Source of the DNA: Salvia splendens
Taxonomy: Eukaryota > Streptophyta > Magnoliopsida > Lamiales > Lamiaceae
Length of the DNA stretch: 64,000 bases
NCBI RefSeq assembly: GCF_004379255.2
Contig: NC_056038.1
Coordinates: 27,454,061-27,518,060, forward strand
Direction of reading: 5' to 3'
Numbering within the stretch: position 1 is the stretch's first letter; each line of letters opens with the position of its first letter. Made by a program: the position numbers and the translations under genes. Of the stretch, positions 11,528 to 22,406 are shown in pieces. The notes beneath the pieces are model-generated. The model saw only the letters and a list, made by a program, of their open reading frames with translations, ran no database searches and was not told the DNA's origin.

Positions 11528-11832
11528 TACATATTATATAAATATATTAAAAGAATACATATTATATAATATATTAAATTAATAGAATAAATTTATATAA
11601 TATTATATTTAAAATATAATTCGGTTTTTCTATTTTTTCGCCCGAACCGAAAAACAGAAATTTTGTATTTTTAAAACCGAACTGAACCGAAAAACCAAAA
11701 AAACCGAACCAAATTTCAAAATTTCGGTTTGGATCGATTCAGATATTCAGTTTTCGGTTTTTTTGCCCACCCCTACTTAAATTCCATGTCCAAAATAAAT
11801 TCTCAAACTAATTTAGGATGGAGAGAATATAT

Positions 11833-12056
11833 ACTCCATCTGTCCCACATGAATATGCATTCTTTCCTTTTTAGTCTGTCCCACGAGAATATGCACTTTC
11901 TAATATTGGAAACTTTTTTCTCTCTATTGAGTTGAGATTCATTTTCACTAACAATGTTTAATTACTTTTTCTTTCTATATCTCTCTTACTTTATCATTTT
12001 TGCATTAAAACTCTTGTCCAATCTAAATTGCATATTTTTGTGGTACAGAATAAATA
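11833..12056. mobile_element. Diverged Stowaway-like MITE
   Basis: It begins ACTCCATCTGTCCCACATGAA and ends near TTTGTGGTACAGAA. The ends are degenerate, so limits are approximate. Confidence 0.4.
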
Positions 12057-12286
12057 AACTTTTAACGGCGAAATAAAACTAAAACATGTATGTATACGTG
12101 TGTCTGTGTCTGTGTATGTGAGATGGAGAGTGGTCTACGTCTGTAGAGAACTGAGTTGACGCAGAGCTAGTGACGAGGGTTCCAGTCTGTACACTTTTAC
12201 TTTTCCCTTTTTTCTAAAAATACTTCGAAATTTAACTAATGAATAAAAAAAACGTGAATTTGGGATAATAGTAAGTAGTAGTAGTA

Positions 12287-12465
12287 CTCCCTCCGTCCCG
12301 GGCTACTCGCTCCTTTCCTTTTCGGCACGGAGATTAAGGAATGAGTGTATAGGAAAGTCAAAAATTACGGCTGTAGGTGAAATTTTTTACTAAAAATGGA
12401 AAGAGTGCAAGTAACTTGGGACGCCCAAAAAGGAAATAAGTGCAAGTAGTGCGGGACGGAGGGAG
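12287..12465. mobile_element. Stowaway MITE
   Basis: The 179-bp element starts CTCCCTCCGTCCCGGG and ends GCGGGACGGAGGGAG, flanked by TA at 12285-12286 and 12466-12467. The termini are well matched, so it is relatively young. Confidence 0.88.
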
Positions 12466-12479
12466 TACTATGTTAAAAG

Positions 12480-13045
12480 TTTATGATTTAATCCAGTTTT
12501 TAAATTTATTGAAAATACCAGAAATAATACGCCTATGCGAGTGTTAGTGTGTGAAAGGATAATATTCATTAATATCCATTTAAAACCCTTTTGCAAGAAA
12601 TAATACGCCTATGCAAGTGTTAGTGTGATACTGCTATCTATCCTATATGATATAAATGTACAAAAAAAATGATTATGAACAAAATAAGAAAAGTAAACAG
12701 ATGCATGTGATCTTTGATACACCAAAATAGTAGTATCAGTGAAACTGTTGTACTTTTACATTTCTTATTTTAGATGGTGAGTGTGAGGGACATGAATATG
12801 GTGAAGCCAACAATTATTTTTTCTTTCTACCAACAATTTTTCATAAAAATCCAATAAAAGCTTACCTACTTGCTAATTGGCTTTATCATTCTCTCGATAT
12901 GACAATTCAAAATCATTTGAGATAAATAAAATTTTTAATTTATCGTAGCACTATATTTTATACGCATGTGACAGTCCATAGCCCACTGTAGCAGTTGGAT
13001 AGTAGGGTTATAACCATCACGCAATAGCTTCACGGATCACATCTT
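12480..13045. other. Intergenic DNA, no gene seen
   Basis: AT-rich sequence with a short direct repeat (AATAATACGCCTATGC...GTGTTAGTGTG) near 12524-12560 and 12600-12630. Confidence 0.5.
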
Positions 13046-13507
13046 TTAGAGCACCCGCAACGGCAACTTTTAGAGCACCCGCAGCCGTTCCAGAGGAACG
13101 GTTCCGCGGCGGCACGCGTTGCAGCCGCCGTGTCGTCGCCAAACCGTGCCCATGCCGTGCCGGGTGTCGTTGCCGCGGCCCGAGGCACGACACGTTCCGC
13201 CACGCACCGACGCGTGACGGCCACTCTCTGCTCCGCGAGTGGGTTTCGTCACGTGACGCAATAATTCATTTTTTTAAAAAAAAAATTCAAATTTAATTAA
13301 AAAAAAATTGCAACGGTATTGTTACCGTTTTTTAGCCGTTTTGTAATTTTTTAATTTTTTTATAATTTATTTACTCTATAAATACTCCTATTTCATATTC
13401 ATTTCACTCACAAACACACATCTATTCCCCTCAAATCCTCTCTATTTCCACCCCAATTTTCATCTCAAATCAACTCTGTTTTTCTTCTCCCAAATTTAAT
13501 CAAATTA

Positions 13508-14719
13508 ATGGATCCTTTTGAACAAATGCGTCAAATATTGGAACAATCACTTGAAGAAGATCGACGACGGGAGGCGGAAGAAGCCGGGCCGCCCCAACGA
13601 CGCTCTCGTACGTACATCCATCGTAACCGGGAGGAAGCCGCCGCAAGGTTAGTACACGGCTACTTCTGCGATAATCCGGTTTGGGGAGATACGTACTTCC
13701 GTCGCCGTTTCCGCATGGGGAAACCGTTATTTCTCCACATCGCGAATACTTTGGCAGCCCGGGAAGAGTTCTTCCAAGAAGGGTTCGACGCGGTCGGCCG
13801 TCCCAGCCACACGACTGGACAAACGGCCGACATGTTCGACGAATACCTCCACATCGGAGACAGCACTGGGCGAATGTGTTTGCTCAAATTCTGCAAAGGC
13901 GTCCGGGCAGCCTTCACCGACGAATTTCTCCGGAGGCCAAGCACGACCGATTGTCAGTTCCTGCTCGACCTTCACGAAACAGTGCACGGATTCCCCGGGA
14001 TGCTCGGCAGCGTCGATTGCATGCACTGGCAATGGAAGAATTGCCCGGTGGCGTGGAAGGGGTCCTACACGAGCGGCCACAAAGGCACCCACCCAACCGT
14101 TATACTTGAGGCCGTTGCCGACTACCGCCTTTGGATCTGGCACGCGTACTTCGGGGTCCCCGAGTCGAACAACGACGTAAACGTGCTCCACCAGTCCGAC
14201 CTCTTGACCGAAGTTTTGGATGGTAAAGCGTCGGCCATCAACTTCGTCGCCAACAACCGGCTTTATAAAATGGGGTACTATCTCGCCGATGGCATCTACC
14301 CGAAGTGGCCTACCTTCGTGAAGACGTGCAGTGGGTCTGCGAACCCAAAGCAGGCTCTTTTTGCGCAGAAGCAGGAGGCTGCTCGCAAGGATGTGGAGAG
14401 GGCGTTCGGGGTTCTCCAAGCGCGCTTCAACATCATCAAAGCTCCGGCTCGTACGTGGTTCATGGAGAACATGGTCGACATCATGTATACGTGCATAATC
14501 TTGCACAACATGATTGTCCAAGACGAAGGACCCGAGGCGGGAAATTGGTTCGACCCCGAATCCCCCGGAAGCTCAACCGCAAGTAGTCCGCCTCGAAGTG
14601 GAGCGCATCCGTCTATACAAGAACGGTTATCTCTTCGTGCAAGGACACGCGACTCTAGCCCCCACACCCAACTCCAACAGGATCTAATTGAGCACATTTG
14701 GGCAAACTTTGGCGGATGA
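13508..14719 (+). CDS. PIF/Harbinger DDE transposase (Plant_tran family), 13-residue deletion
   Basis: This 403-aa ORF encodes the catalytic subunit for cut-and-paste transposition of a Harbinger element. It is nearly identical to the 416-aa protein at 42297-43547. The likely DDE residues are the Asp of GSVDCMHW, the Asp of SNNDVNV and the Glu of DVERAFGVLQ. The N-terminus is charged (MDPFEQMRQILEQSLEEDRR) and precedes an RRRFRMGKPLFLHI segment. Compared with the other copy it lacks 13 residues between SHTT and GQTADM, a clean 39-bp in-frame loss in the helix-rich region before the first Asp, which may impair it. Harbinger transposases usually need a Myb-like ORF1 partner; this element does not encode one. 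Confidence 0.9.
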   Translation: MDPFEQMRQILEQSLEEDRRREAEEAGPPQRRSRTYIHRNREEAAARLVHGYFCDNPVWGDTYFRRRFRMGKPLFLHIANTLAAREEFFQEGFDAVGRPSHTTGQTADMFDEYLHIGDSTGRMCLLKFCKGVRAAFTDEFLRRPSTTDCQFLLDLHETVHGFPGMLGSVDCMHWQWKNCPVAWKGSYTSGHKGTHPTVILEAVADYRLWIWHAYFGVPESNNDVNVLHQSDLLTEVLDGKASAINFVANNRLYKMGYYLADGIYPKWPTFVKTCSGSANPKQALFAQKQEAARKDVERAFGVLQARFNIIKAPARTWFMENMVDIMYTCIILHNMIVQDEGPEAGNWFDPESPGSSTASSPPRSGAHPSIQERLSLRARTRDSSPHTQLQQDLIEHIWANFGG

Positions 14720-15035
14720 AATTATTAAAATTGTGTAATTTTATTTTTTTTAGGATTTTAATTGTGTGCATTTTATTTTTTTTAAGTTTAAGTTGTAACT
14801 TTGTTTTAATGTTGTGTGTTTTTTAATAAAGTGTTTTGTTTTTTATTAAAGTGTGTTGTTTTAATTGAATTGAGTTGGAAATAAAAATAAAAAATGAAAT
14901 TGAATAAATAGTAATTTAAGGAACGGTTAAGGAACGGATGGTTGCAGGTTCCGTTCCTTAGTTAAGGAATGGAGTAAAAAAATACAGTGGGGCCCGCAAA
15001 TAGTAGTTTAAGGAACGGTTTAGGAATGGTATAGG

Positions 15036-15222
15036 CAGGGACGGAGCCAGGAAGTCTACATAGGTGGGGCAAAAATATACATAGAGATATTTTAATACAT
15101 TAAGAAGGGGCAAAAATAAGGAAATTTAAAAAAATTTAAAATTAACTATTAAAAATAGCATACATGAATTTTTTTTAGGTGGGGCAATTGCCCCTTGTGA
15201 ATGCAATATAGATCCGTCCCTG
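15036..15222. mobile_element. 187-bp hAT-type MITE inserted in Harbinger copy 1
   Basis: The ends are CAGGGACGGA and TCCGTCCCTG, exact inverted complements. The flanking 8-mer GGTATAGG is duplicated perfectly (15028-15035 and 15223-15230). Removing the element and one 8-mer restores the subterminal sequence seen in copy 2. It contains the palindromic GGGGCAATTGCCCC. Confidence 0.92.
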
Positions 15223-15252
15223 GGTATAGGAACAGCGTTGTGGATTGCCTTA

Positions 15253-15612
15253 CCATTCGACAAATGTAGTATAGCAATTACTCATTATATTCTCTTTTTT
15301 TGTAATTTGGTACTAGTATGAAAATTAGCAATCCTCCTTTACTTATATTTTCCATCTGTCACCAAAATCGCATTTTGTAATTTTTAGATATCAATTATTT
15401 AAATACATATTTACCTCTTTTTATTTTTAGTAAGTTTCATACTCTTCTAACTCATTCTACTATAAAATTAATAGAGTACTTATATATAAATAAAACTCAC
15501 GATCCAATAACTTTTTTACTTCTTTTTTAATAAAGTTAAATAATTTTTAAAATTCGCACGAAGACAAAATCCACCTTTAATTGGCGGACGAAGAAAGTAT
15601 ATATGAGATATA
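15253..15612. other. AT-rich intergenic DNA, no gene seen
   Basis: Nothing beyond diverged MITE-like sequence (about 15350-15600, ending GGCGGACGAAGAAAGTA) is recognisable. Confidence 0.45.
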
Positions 15613-15621
15613 AATCATATA

Positions 15622-16205
15622 CTCCCTCCGTCCCACTGTAAGTGGAACATTTCTTTTCGATGCGAGATTTTATATAGTGTTATTTTGTGAGTTAAATGAA
15701 GAGAATAAAGTATTCCCTCTGTCCCAACTAAGTTGAGTCGTATTTCTTTTTGGGATGTCACAACTAAGTTGAGTTGTATTCATTTTTTGATGTCCCAACT
15801 AAGTTGAGTCATTTTATTTTTGACAAAAAATAAAACATTCAATCACTCTTACTTTATTTCATCACCTACTTTACTCCCTCTTTATCTTTCCTGCTTTTCA
15901 ACACAATTTCTTAATCTTTATGCCCAAAAATTTTGACTCAACTTAGTTGGAACGGATGGAGTAAGATAGATGGAAAAAATAGAGAGTGGAAAACAGATCT
16001 CATGTGCACAGCAGGGCTGTGCCATTTCAAGACGCACAATTGAATAAAAGAAAATGAAAAAGAAATAGAATAAAAGAAAGCATACATGCATTTCATTCAT
16101 AAAGTGTTGTGTTTTGAAACACAACCCCTGCTCTGCACAGTAAGGGGTCCTCGCCCGAGAGAGTGATCTTTTCATTTTTAGAAATGTATCATTTAAAGTG
16201 AGATA
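15622..16205. mobile_element. Stowaway-like MITE interrupted by another Stowaway MITE
   Basis: The outer element starts CTCCCTCCGTCCCACTGTAAG after a TA at 15620-15621. Its right end near 16205 is diverged (TTTAAAGTGAGATA). It is interrupted by the element at 15713-15961 and by an unrelated stretch at about 15990-16165. Confidence 0.5.
15713..15961. mobile_element. Stowaway-like MITE nested in an older Stowaway
   Basis: The element starts TTCCCTCTGTCCCAACTAAG and ends CTTAGTTGGAACGGATGGAG, with TA at 15711-15712 and 15962-15963. Its interior repeats the word CAACTAAGTTGAGT. Confidence 0.7.
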
Positions 16206-16209
16206 TCTT

Positions 16210-17296
16210 AATCTATAATATTATTCTTAATTACTCCGTATCCATAATATTTTATGATGTCGACCTAAAGTCTACATGCATCTATTATTTAATTCTCAAT
16301 CTAAATCGAGGCCAACCTATAATAATATTTCCCATCTTTTGGTTATGGGTGGGTGCAGTCTAGTATATAAACGTCACATGGAATTCTAGTTTTAGAGAGC
16401 AAAATCATTTGGTATGTTAATTTTGCAAAAACTTTGATATTTTTTTAAAAGTTCTGTCAAAATAATAAAGTTGGTAAAAATTTATTCGTTTGCAATCAGC
16501 CGTATTATGAAATGACTCAATGAGTCAAACGAGCATAATACTTGTATATTTTTGCTAAAAATTGACTGTAAGAAATAATTTGCTACTTTCTTAAATTCAT
16601 ACCAACAATTTACAGTTTTACACATAAATCCTCCTTAAATAATACTCCATCCATCTCACAAAGTTAGTCTCATTTAACCAATTTCGTATATCTCACAAAA
16701 TTTATCTCAATTGAAATCTTTCCAAAAATAGACATTAAATACACTCTCCAATCTCATCAATTCAATATTGCAAATTGGAAGAAATAGCAAATTGTTTCTT
16801 TGTTTGGGGGTCCTTTATTTTTGTTTACTTTATTTCTTTAAATTATTTTATTTGCCTTGTTCAGCTTGGTATTTAAAAATCCACTTTTCATTTTTACTTG
16901 TTAATTCTTTGTTTTCTTTTGATTAATTATTCTTAAAAAATTGATAGCATGTATTTTTTTTATAAAATACTATTTAAGTTGCAAAATAAATATACTAAAT
17001 ACAATATCATGTTATAAGTACTCACACAATATTATTAGAGCCACAACACATGAATAACTACATTTGATTCGACTTCAAGAAACCAACAACTATCCTTTAA
17101 AATCATTAATTTATTAAGTGGAATGGGAAAAATCCCAAAAATGAAGTAGATGAGTTTACAGCTGAAATTTATGACATCAAATGTTGCAGTTAAAACATGG
17201 GTGAAGTTTATATGTTGAGGTAAAATTTTCAAAACAACAACATTGTCCAAAATAATTAAAACATGGAGTATTATATTTTATGCTATCCAAAAAAGA
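16210..17296. other. AT-rich intergenic DNA, no gene seen
   Basis: A diverged Stowaway left end (ACTCCATCCATCTCACAAAG) is visible at about 16644. No ORF here resembles a protein family. Confidence 0.45.
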
Positions 17297-17298
17297 TA

Positions 17299-17522
17299 CT
17301 CCCTCCGTCTCATTAAAGATGACCACCTTTCATTTTTTGTTCGTTCCAATCAAAATGACCATTTTCTAAATTTGGAAATAACTTCCTCTCTCCTTTCTCA
17401 TCATTAAAATATTCAACTATGTTTTTCTTCTCTACTTTATTCCATCTAACAATACTTTCTAAAATCTTATGCCAATCAAGAATGAATGAGGACATCTTGA
17501 GAAGGACGGAGGAGGGAGGGAG
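17299..17522. mobile_element. Stowaway-like MITE
   Basis: The left end is CTCCCTCCGTCTCATTAAAG and the right end GGACGGAGGAGGGAGGGAG. TA lies at 17297-17298 and 17523-17524. The right terminus has an internal GGAGGGA duplication. Confidence 0.75.
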
Positions 17523-17848
17523 TAAAACATAGTAGTAGTACTTAAAAATTTAAGTTTCATACACAGAAAAACAGTAAAAGAATATAGTATATGCTGGACC
17601 TCATTATTCCACCTGAGTTGCTGCAGGCTTCAGACTGGAATATATTAAATGCTACGCTAATCCCAAATTTAGTACCCAAGAAATATAAAAAAATTAAATA
17701 TTTAAGTGCTCTATGCTACTAATACATAAGGGGACTCACAATGGAGGCTTATATCCGAAACCATTTCAAAGCCTATCTCCATTATCTCTTGCCACGTCAA
17801 TAGGCCCATTTCAGAACCTCTCTCCCTACAATAAGAGCTCATCCCAGA

Positions 17849-20800
17849 TAAGCATGCACAAACCGAACCGGCCCGGCGGTTCGGAACCGCCGGTTCATGA
17901 ACCGGAACTGGCACCGGCGGTTCAAGCGGGCCGGTTCAGGTTCGGGAATATGACGAACCGTAACTGGCGGTTCAAAATCGATGGTTCGCCGGTTTGAACC
18001 GACGGTTCAACGGTCCCAATGGGCATATTCCGGCTAGGGCGTAGGGTTGCAGGCGAGGTGTGCAGAAATGCATCAAGATGGGGGAGGGGCGGTGGTAGTT
18101 CCCAACAACAAGATGATGAGTACAACGTGTCTATATCGTCGGACTCGAACAACAATGATGATAGATCTCATTCTCGTATTTCGTCTAGCACCGGCGGAAA
18201 TGAGGAGATGCCTCCCCCCTCCACCCACTAACACTACAAAAGCTTTGAAATCTGATATTTTTGTTAAACACTACAAGAAGGTCCCGGTGGTGATTCCAAG
18301 TCCTCATGATCCGCACTCTCAAGAAGAGACATCTGCGTTTCATGCATATTTTAACAATTGTGATAAAGTCTACAAATTTGTGAGTGGTGGAGGATATGAC
18401 ACCCTCCGTCGTCATTTGGTGACAAAGCATCCGGTAGAATGTGGCACTACCTCTACTCAAACCCAACTAAACTTCCAACCCGGTGGCTCAGGTTCGTCAG
18501 GTACGCCTCTTTTTAAATATGATAAAAAAAATTTTGCTGACGTTATGACTAGATGAGCTGCAATGAAGCATTTTCCTTTTAATGTTTATGATGATAAAAA
18601 ATTGAGGTTACTATGAAAAGTGGTTTAAACGTAACTATCAAAAGAGTAGGTCGAATGACCGTTCAACGATCTACCGTTAGACAATGTTTAGAGAAAAAAA
18701 GTTAAATTATCACGTTATTTACTTAACTTGGGCCACAAAGTGAACATTTGCTCAGATGTATGGACTGATTGTTTTAACCGGCATTCATACATGGACATTA
18801 CGGTTCACTTTGTGGACAATAGTTGGACTTTGAACAAGCGTTTTATTGGTTTTAGAGAATTTGAGACACCACACACTGCACCCAAAATTGCTTCTTTAAC
18901 TATTCAAGTTTTGAATGAGTTTCAATTATGCAATAAGATATTTTCTGTTGGTTTTGATAATGCAACTGCTAACACTGCAAGTATTAGTGATTTGATTGCG
19001 GCTTGTGCTCCGGTTATTGGAGTTAAGTATTTTCATCAAAGATGCATATGTCATATTTTAAATTTATGTGTACAAGATGCGCTTGAATTATGGCAAAAGC
19101 ATGTTAGTCCTATTAGAACTGCAGTTAGATTAATCCATCAAAAGCTAGCTATTGGCAAAGTTTGGAAGAAATATTGCCATCAAAAGAATGTAAGATATAC
19201 TAATTTTACTATGGATGTGTCTCATAGATGGAATTCGACATATGATTGTTTGAATTCTACTTTGACGCATAAAGATTCTTTATGTGATTTTTTTAGAACC
19301 TATCTGTTCATGATTTATATCTTTCGCATAGTTGTAGGGAACATAGCGTGGCTTTATTTAAATTGTTCAAATATTTCAAAAATGCAACTGTTGAATTATC
19401 GGGTGTTTATTATTGCACAGCTGTTCGTGTTTTAGAGCATTGCATGTATATGCCACTTGGTTTTAAAACTGCAATGAAAAATGCTTACTCTTCACCTAAA
19501 TTGATGTGTGTTTTATATTATATGATTGAGAAATGGCTTAAGTATTTCAGTGAGATTCCAACGGTGTTTTTTATTGCAAAGGTCTTGGATCTAAAATGGA
19601 AATTAGCCGGTACCTCCAAGATTTTAGATTTTTATTATAACAATTTGAGTTCTATTGATCTTGGTCCACTTAAAGCATTGCAATCGGATACCAGTGACGA
19701 ATTCGGAGTAGACCTCTCAGAAATATTTCAAATAAACCTCCCGACCCGGTCAATTATCCAACAAACCTTCGAGTTTAACTTGCGTGCTCTATACACCGAA
19801 TATGAAACCAAGTATAACAGCACTCACCAAGTCAGAAGACCTCCCCCTCTCAACAACATAACTTTGGCTTCGCATTTCAAGCCGATTATGATGACACCGA
19901 CGCGCAATCCCAATTAGCAGACCTATACAACTACAACATCGGCGGAAGGTCCTCAGGTAAGGTAAGTGAGTTAGATTTATATTTCGATTCACTCTTTTTC
20001 TTTGGTGATGAAGGTCCTACTCCTCCCGCCCAAATCGACGTCCTCGATTGGTGGGGAACACACGAGAAAGATTTTCCCATACTTGCATCAATGGCCAAGG
20101 AGATTTTTTCTGTTCCGACTTCCACTGTCGCCGTCGAGTCCGCTTTTAGTGTTGGCTCGCGTGTGTTGGATGAATCAAGAAGTAAGCTCTCCGCGAAAAA
20201 TATGGAAGTCGTGATGTTACTTGATGATTGGGCCAAAGCTGACGTCAGAGAACAAGCAAATGATTGGGATGATCGTCACGAGGGATCACAAGAAGAATTC
20301 ACCGGGGATGAATCGTAGGCCAACCGTCTACCGCCGGCCAAGCCAAATAGGTAAGTAAGGTAAAAGAACTACGTGGGCTTTGATTCCCTAATGCAAATGA
20401 GCATTGGGGATACGTAGGCACCTCAACTTAAATTTTAAATTTAAGTTGAGCTCAAGTCCTTTTTCCTTTATTTCTTTTTTTCCCCATTTGTTTCTACTTT
20501 AAAAATATGCAAATACAATTAAATAATTGTATTTGTATATACTCTAATCGATGAAATAGATTTCTCTATAAGGCTAAATCCGGGAAACTTTTGACAATTC
20601 TACTATAATTGTTGATTGTTAGACTAAACTCAACATTTAAAGTTGAATTGCTAAAGGTGTCCTCAATTTAGTTATGTATAAAGATCTCCTTCGTCGACTA
20701 AGAGTAAATATACTTATAATATTATTGTTCAGAACTTCTAAGTCTTTTTTGTAATTTGTAATTAGCTTCATTGTTGACTAGTAGTCTCGTTGTATTTAAA

Positions 20801-21151
20801 TTTTTGTTTAAGACTTCAAGACCTCAAGGTTTTTGTGATTTGTAATTGTTGTAACTTGTAATCTCAATAAAATTGCAACTTTCATCGTGTTTTTTTGAAT
20901 TTTATTTACGCACATTTCATAGATAAACAAATAAAAAATGCAAAAAAAAATTGACGAACCGCCGAATCATCCCGGAACCGGCGATTCAGGCCAAAAACCG
21001 GCGGTTTTGAACCACCCCGTAAAAATCGACAGTTTTTGAACCGGAACCGCCAGGACCCTTGGCGGGCCGGTTCCGGTTCATGGGAATAATGAACCGTGAA
21101 TCGCCGGTTCATGAACCGGAACCGGCGGTTTCCAACCCGTGTGCATGCCTA
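17849..21151 (+). mobile_element. hAT element (family T1) with a decayed transposase gene
   Basis: The left end is TAAGCATGCACA and the right end TGTGCATGCCTA, inverted complements with one mismatch. ATCCCAGA is duplicated exactly at 17841-17848 and 21152-21159. Both subterminal regions hold dense AACCGGCGGTTC-type words (about 17865-18020 and 20955-21140). The 3.3-kb length suits an autonomous hAT, but the gene inside is broken. Confidence 0.92.
18047..20318 (+). pseudogene. hAT transposase, disrupted (BED-like N-terminus, RNase H-like core, hATC dimerisation end)
   Basis: The gene runs left to right in several frames. About 18310-18436 is a degenerate BED zinc-finger region (VYKFVSGGGYDTLRRHLVTKHP-like). 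18728-19300 has the first part of the RNase H-like catalytic core (SDVWTD, CICHILNLCVQDAL, HRWNSTYDCL). About 19345-19880 is the central part. 19900-20318 gives the C-terminal hATC dimerisation region (FPILASMAKEIFSVP, SAFSVGSRVLDESRSKLSA). The coding frame is broken by a TGA at about 18554-18556, by short indels between 18595 and 18710, and by frame changes near 19300-19345 and 19880-19900. It is unlikely to be active. Confidence 0.88.
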
Positions 21152-21159
21152 ATCCCAGA

Positions 21160-22395
21160 GCCTATTTCTGAGCTCATATTATTTCCACGTCATCACTATT
21201 TTATTTTATTTTTAATATCAATGTCTAAATATTTTAAATTAAAATATACATAATAAATTAATTCTTCATTGTATAACAATATTGGGAAAAAGATTACAAC
21301 AAAAGCAAATTTCAATAAAAATAAAATAAAATAAAACATCCTACATTAAAAAAATAAGAGAGAAGTAAAATTGAGATTGAGATTGAAAAGTGATGAATGT
21401 GAATTGATGGGGAATAAGGTATATATAGTGGATAAAAGATGAATTATTTTTTTTTTAAATGGGGAGATCGGCTTGGCCGATTTATCGGCCTTGGGGTGGA
21501 GGCGGAATGGAGTGACCATCGGCTCCCTCTGCACAATGGGAGCCGGTGGGAGCTGATGGAGGGGCGCGATCGCTCGGCCCTTGCGATCGACCCCATTGCT
21601 AATGTTCTAAACGACTACTGTTGGAGTACAATTTATATTAACATTATGGTTCATAGATATTCTCCCAAACATTATGTGTATGAGATTTTCGATTTGCAAG
21701 ATTATGTCCTACGATTAAATTTGAATTATGTTTGGTTGATGAGATTGAATTTAATGCTTAATCCTACATTGATAGTCATGTGATAATTAGTCATAGTCAA
21801 TTCACTCCTACTAAATAATCTCACCACTTAATCATAGATCATATCTTGTTACAATTTTATCTAGGAAATAAAACACCACCATAGAGTATGCCTTTAGTCT
21901 ATTTTAGGCATCACTTGTGGTATAATAATGTTAAAATCATACTCCATCCGTCCAACAAGAGCAAACACTCTTTCCTTTTTAGTCCGTCCCACAAGAGTAA
22001 CATTTTCTAATTTTGAAAATTATTTTTTCTCTAAAAGATGAGATCTATTCTCCACTAACAATACTTATCTCTCTCTTACTTTATCAATTGTGCATTAAAA
22101 CTTGTACCTAACTAAAAGTGCATACTCTTATGAGAGAGATAAAGTATATTATTACCACTAATGTAATGAATTAAATATAGTATCCCATAATTAATATTCT
22201 TTTCCGCTATTGCTTAAGAAAGTTCACACCCTGTATTTAATTTTTATGATTGCAAGAACACAATTTATTACTCCAGCATTTCGCAGTTAATATTATTTTC
22301 TTTGTCAATGATTTAAAGTCTTATTTTGATTAGGTGAAAAGAAAGAACTACATATTCAGTCCATAGAAATTGCACTAATACCATTCGTAGTCTCC
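21160..22395. other. Intergenic DNA with MITE remnants
   Basis: About 21470-21600 is GC-rich and has several inverted GCCGAT/ATCGGC words. With 17731-17760 (GGACTCACAATGGAGGC) it may form the two ends of an older element into which the hAT inserted. About 21943-22150 is a diverged Stowaway-like MITE (ACTCCATCCGTCCAACAAG). No gene is seen. Confidence 0.35.
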
Positions 22396-22406
22396 ATACT
22401 TAAAAA

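Larger units (their letters stand above)
4309..11775. mobile_element. 7.5-kb hAT-type composite element with perfect 8-bp target duplication
   Basis: The left end reads TAGGGGTGGGCA and the right end is its exact inverted complement TGCCCACCCCTA. The 8-mer CTTAAATT occurs immediately outside both ends (4301-4308 and 11776-11783), as expected for hAT insertion. Both subterminal regions are rich in CGGTTT/AACCGAA motifs (4322-4450 and 11620-11760), typical of hAT ends. There is no hAT transposase inside. The interior is a series of other elements and repeats: about 4500-5180, 5229-9535 and 9540-11250, plus a Stowaway at 11326-11527. The element therefore looks like a non-autonomous hAT that became a landing site. 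Confidence 0.8.
4148..11826. mobile_element. Stowaway-like MITE split by the hAT composite (two halves)
   Basis: The left half, about 4148-4308, begins ACTCCATCCATCTCAAGG. The right half, 11776 to about 11826, ends TTAGGATGGAGAGAATA. The pieces are contiguous once the hAT element and one copy of its 8-bp duplication are removed. The outer ends are diverged, so limits are approximate. Confidence 0.5.
13049..15249 (+). mobile_element. PIF/Harbinger element, family H1, copy 1
   Basis: The left end is GAGCACCCGCAACGG and the right end, read inverted, is GGCAATCCACAACGC. TTA occurs immediately outside both (13046-13048 and 15250-15252), the Harbinger-type target duplication. The left terminus is duplicated: a second TTAGAGCACCCGC starts at 13070. 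A TATA-like CTCTATAAATAC at 13375-13386 lies upstream of the transposase ORF. The right subterminal region carries repeated GGAACGGTT words and is interrupted by a 187-bp hAT-type MITE. Confidence 0.85.

Noticed and set aside
13660..14697. Several long ORFs overlapping the transposase on both strands
   Set aside because: They are shadows of a GC-rich coding region, and the same shadows recur at 42319-43555.
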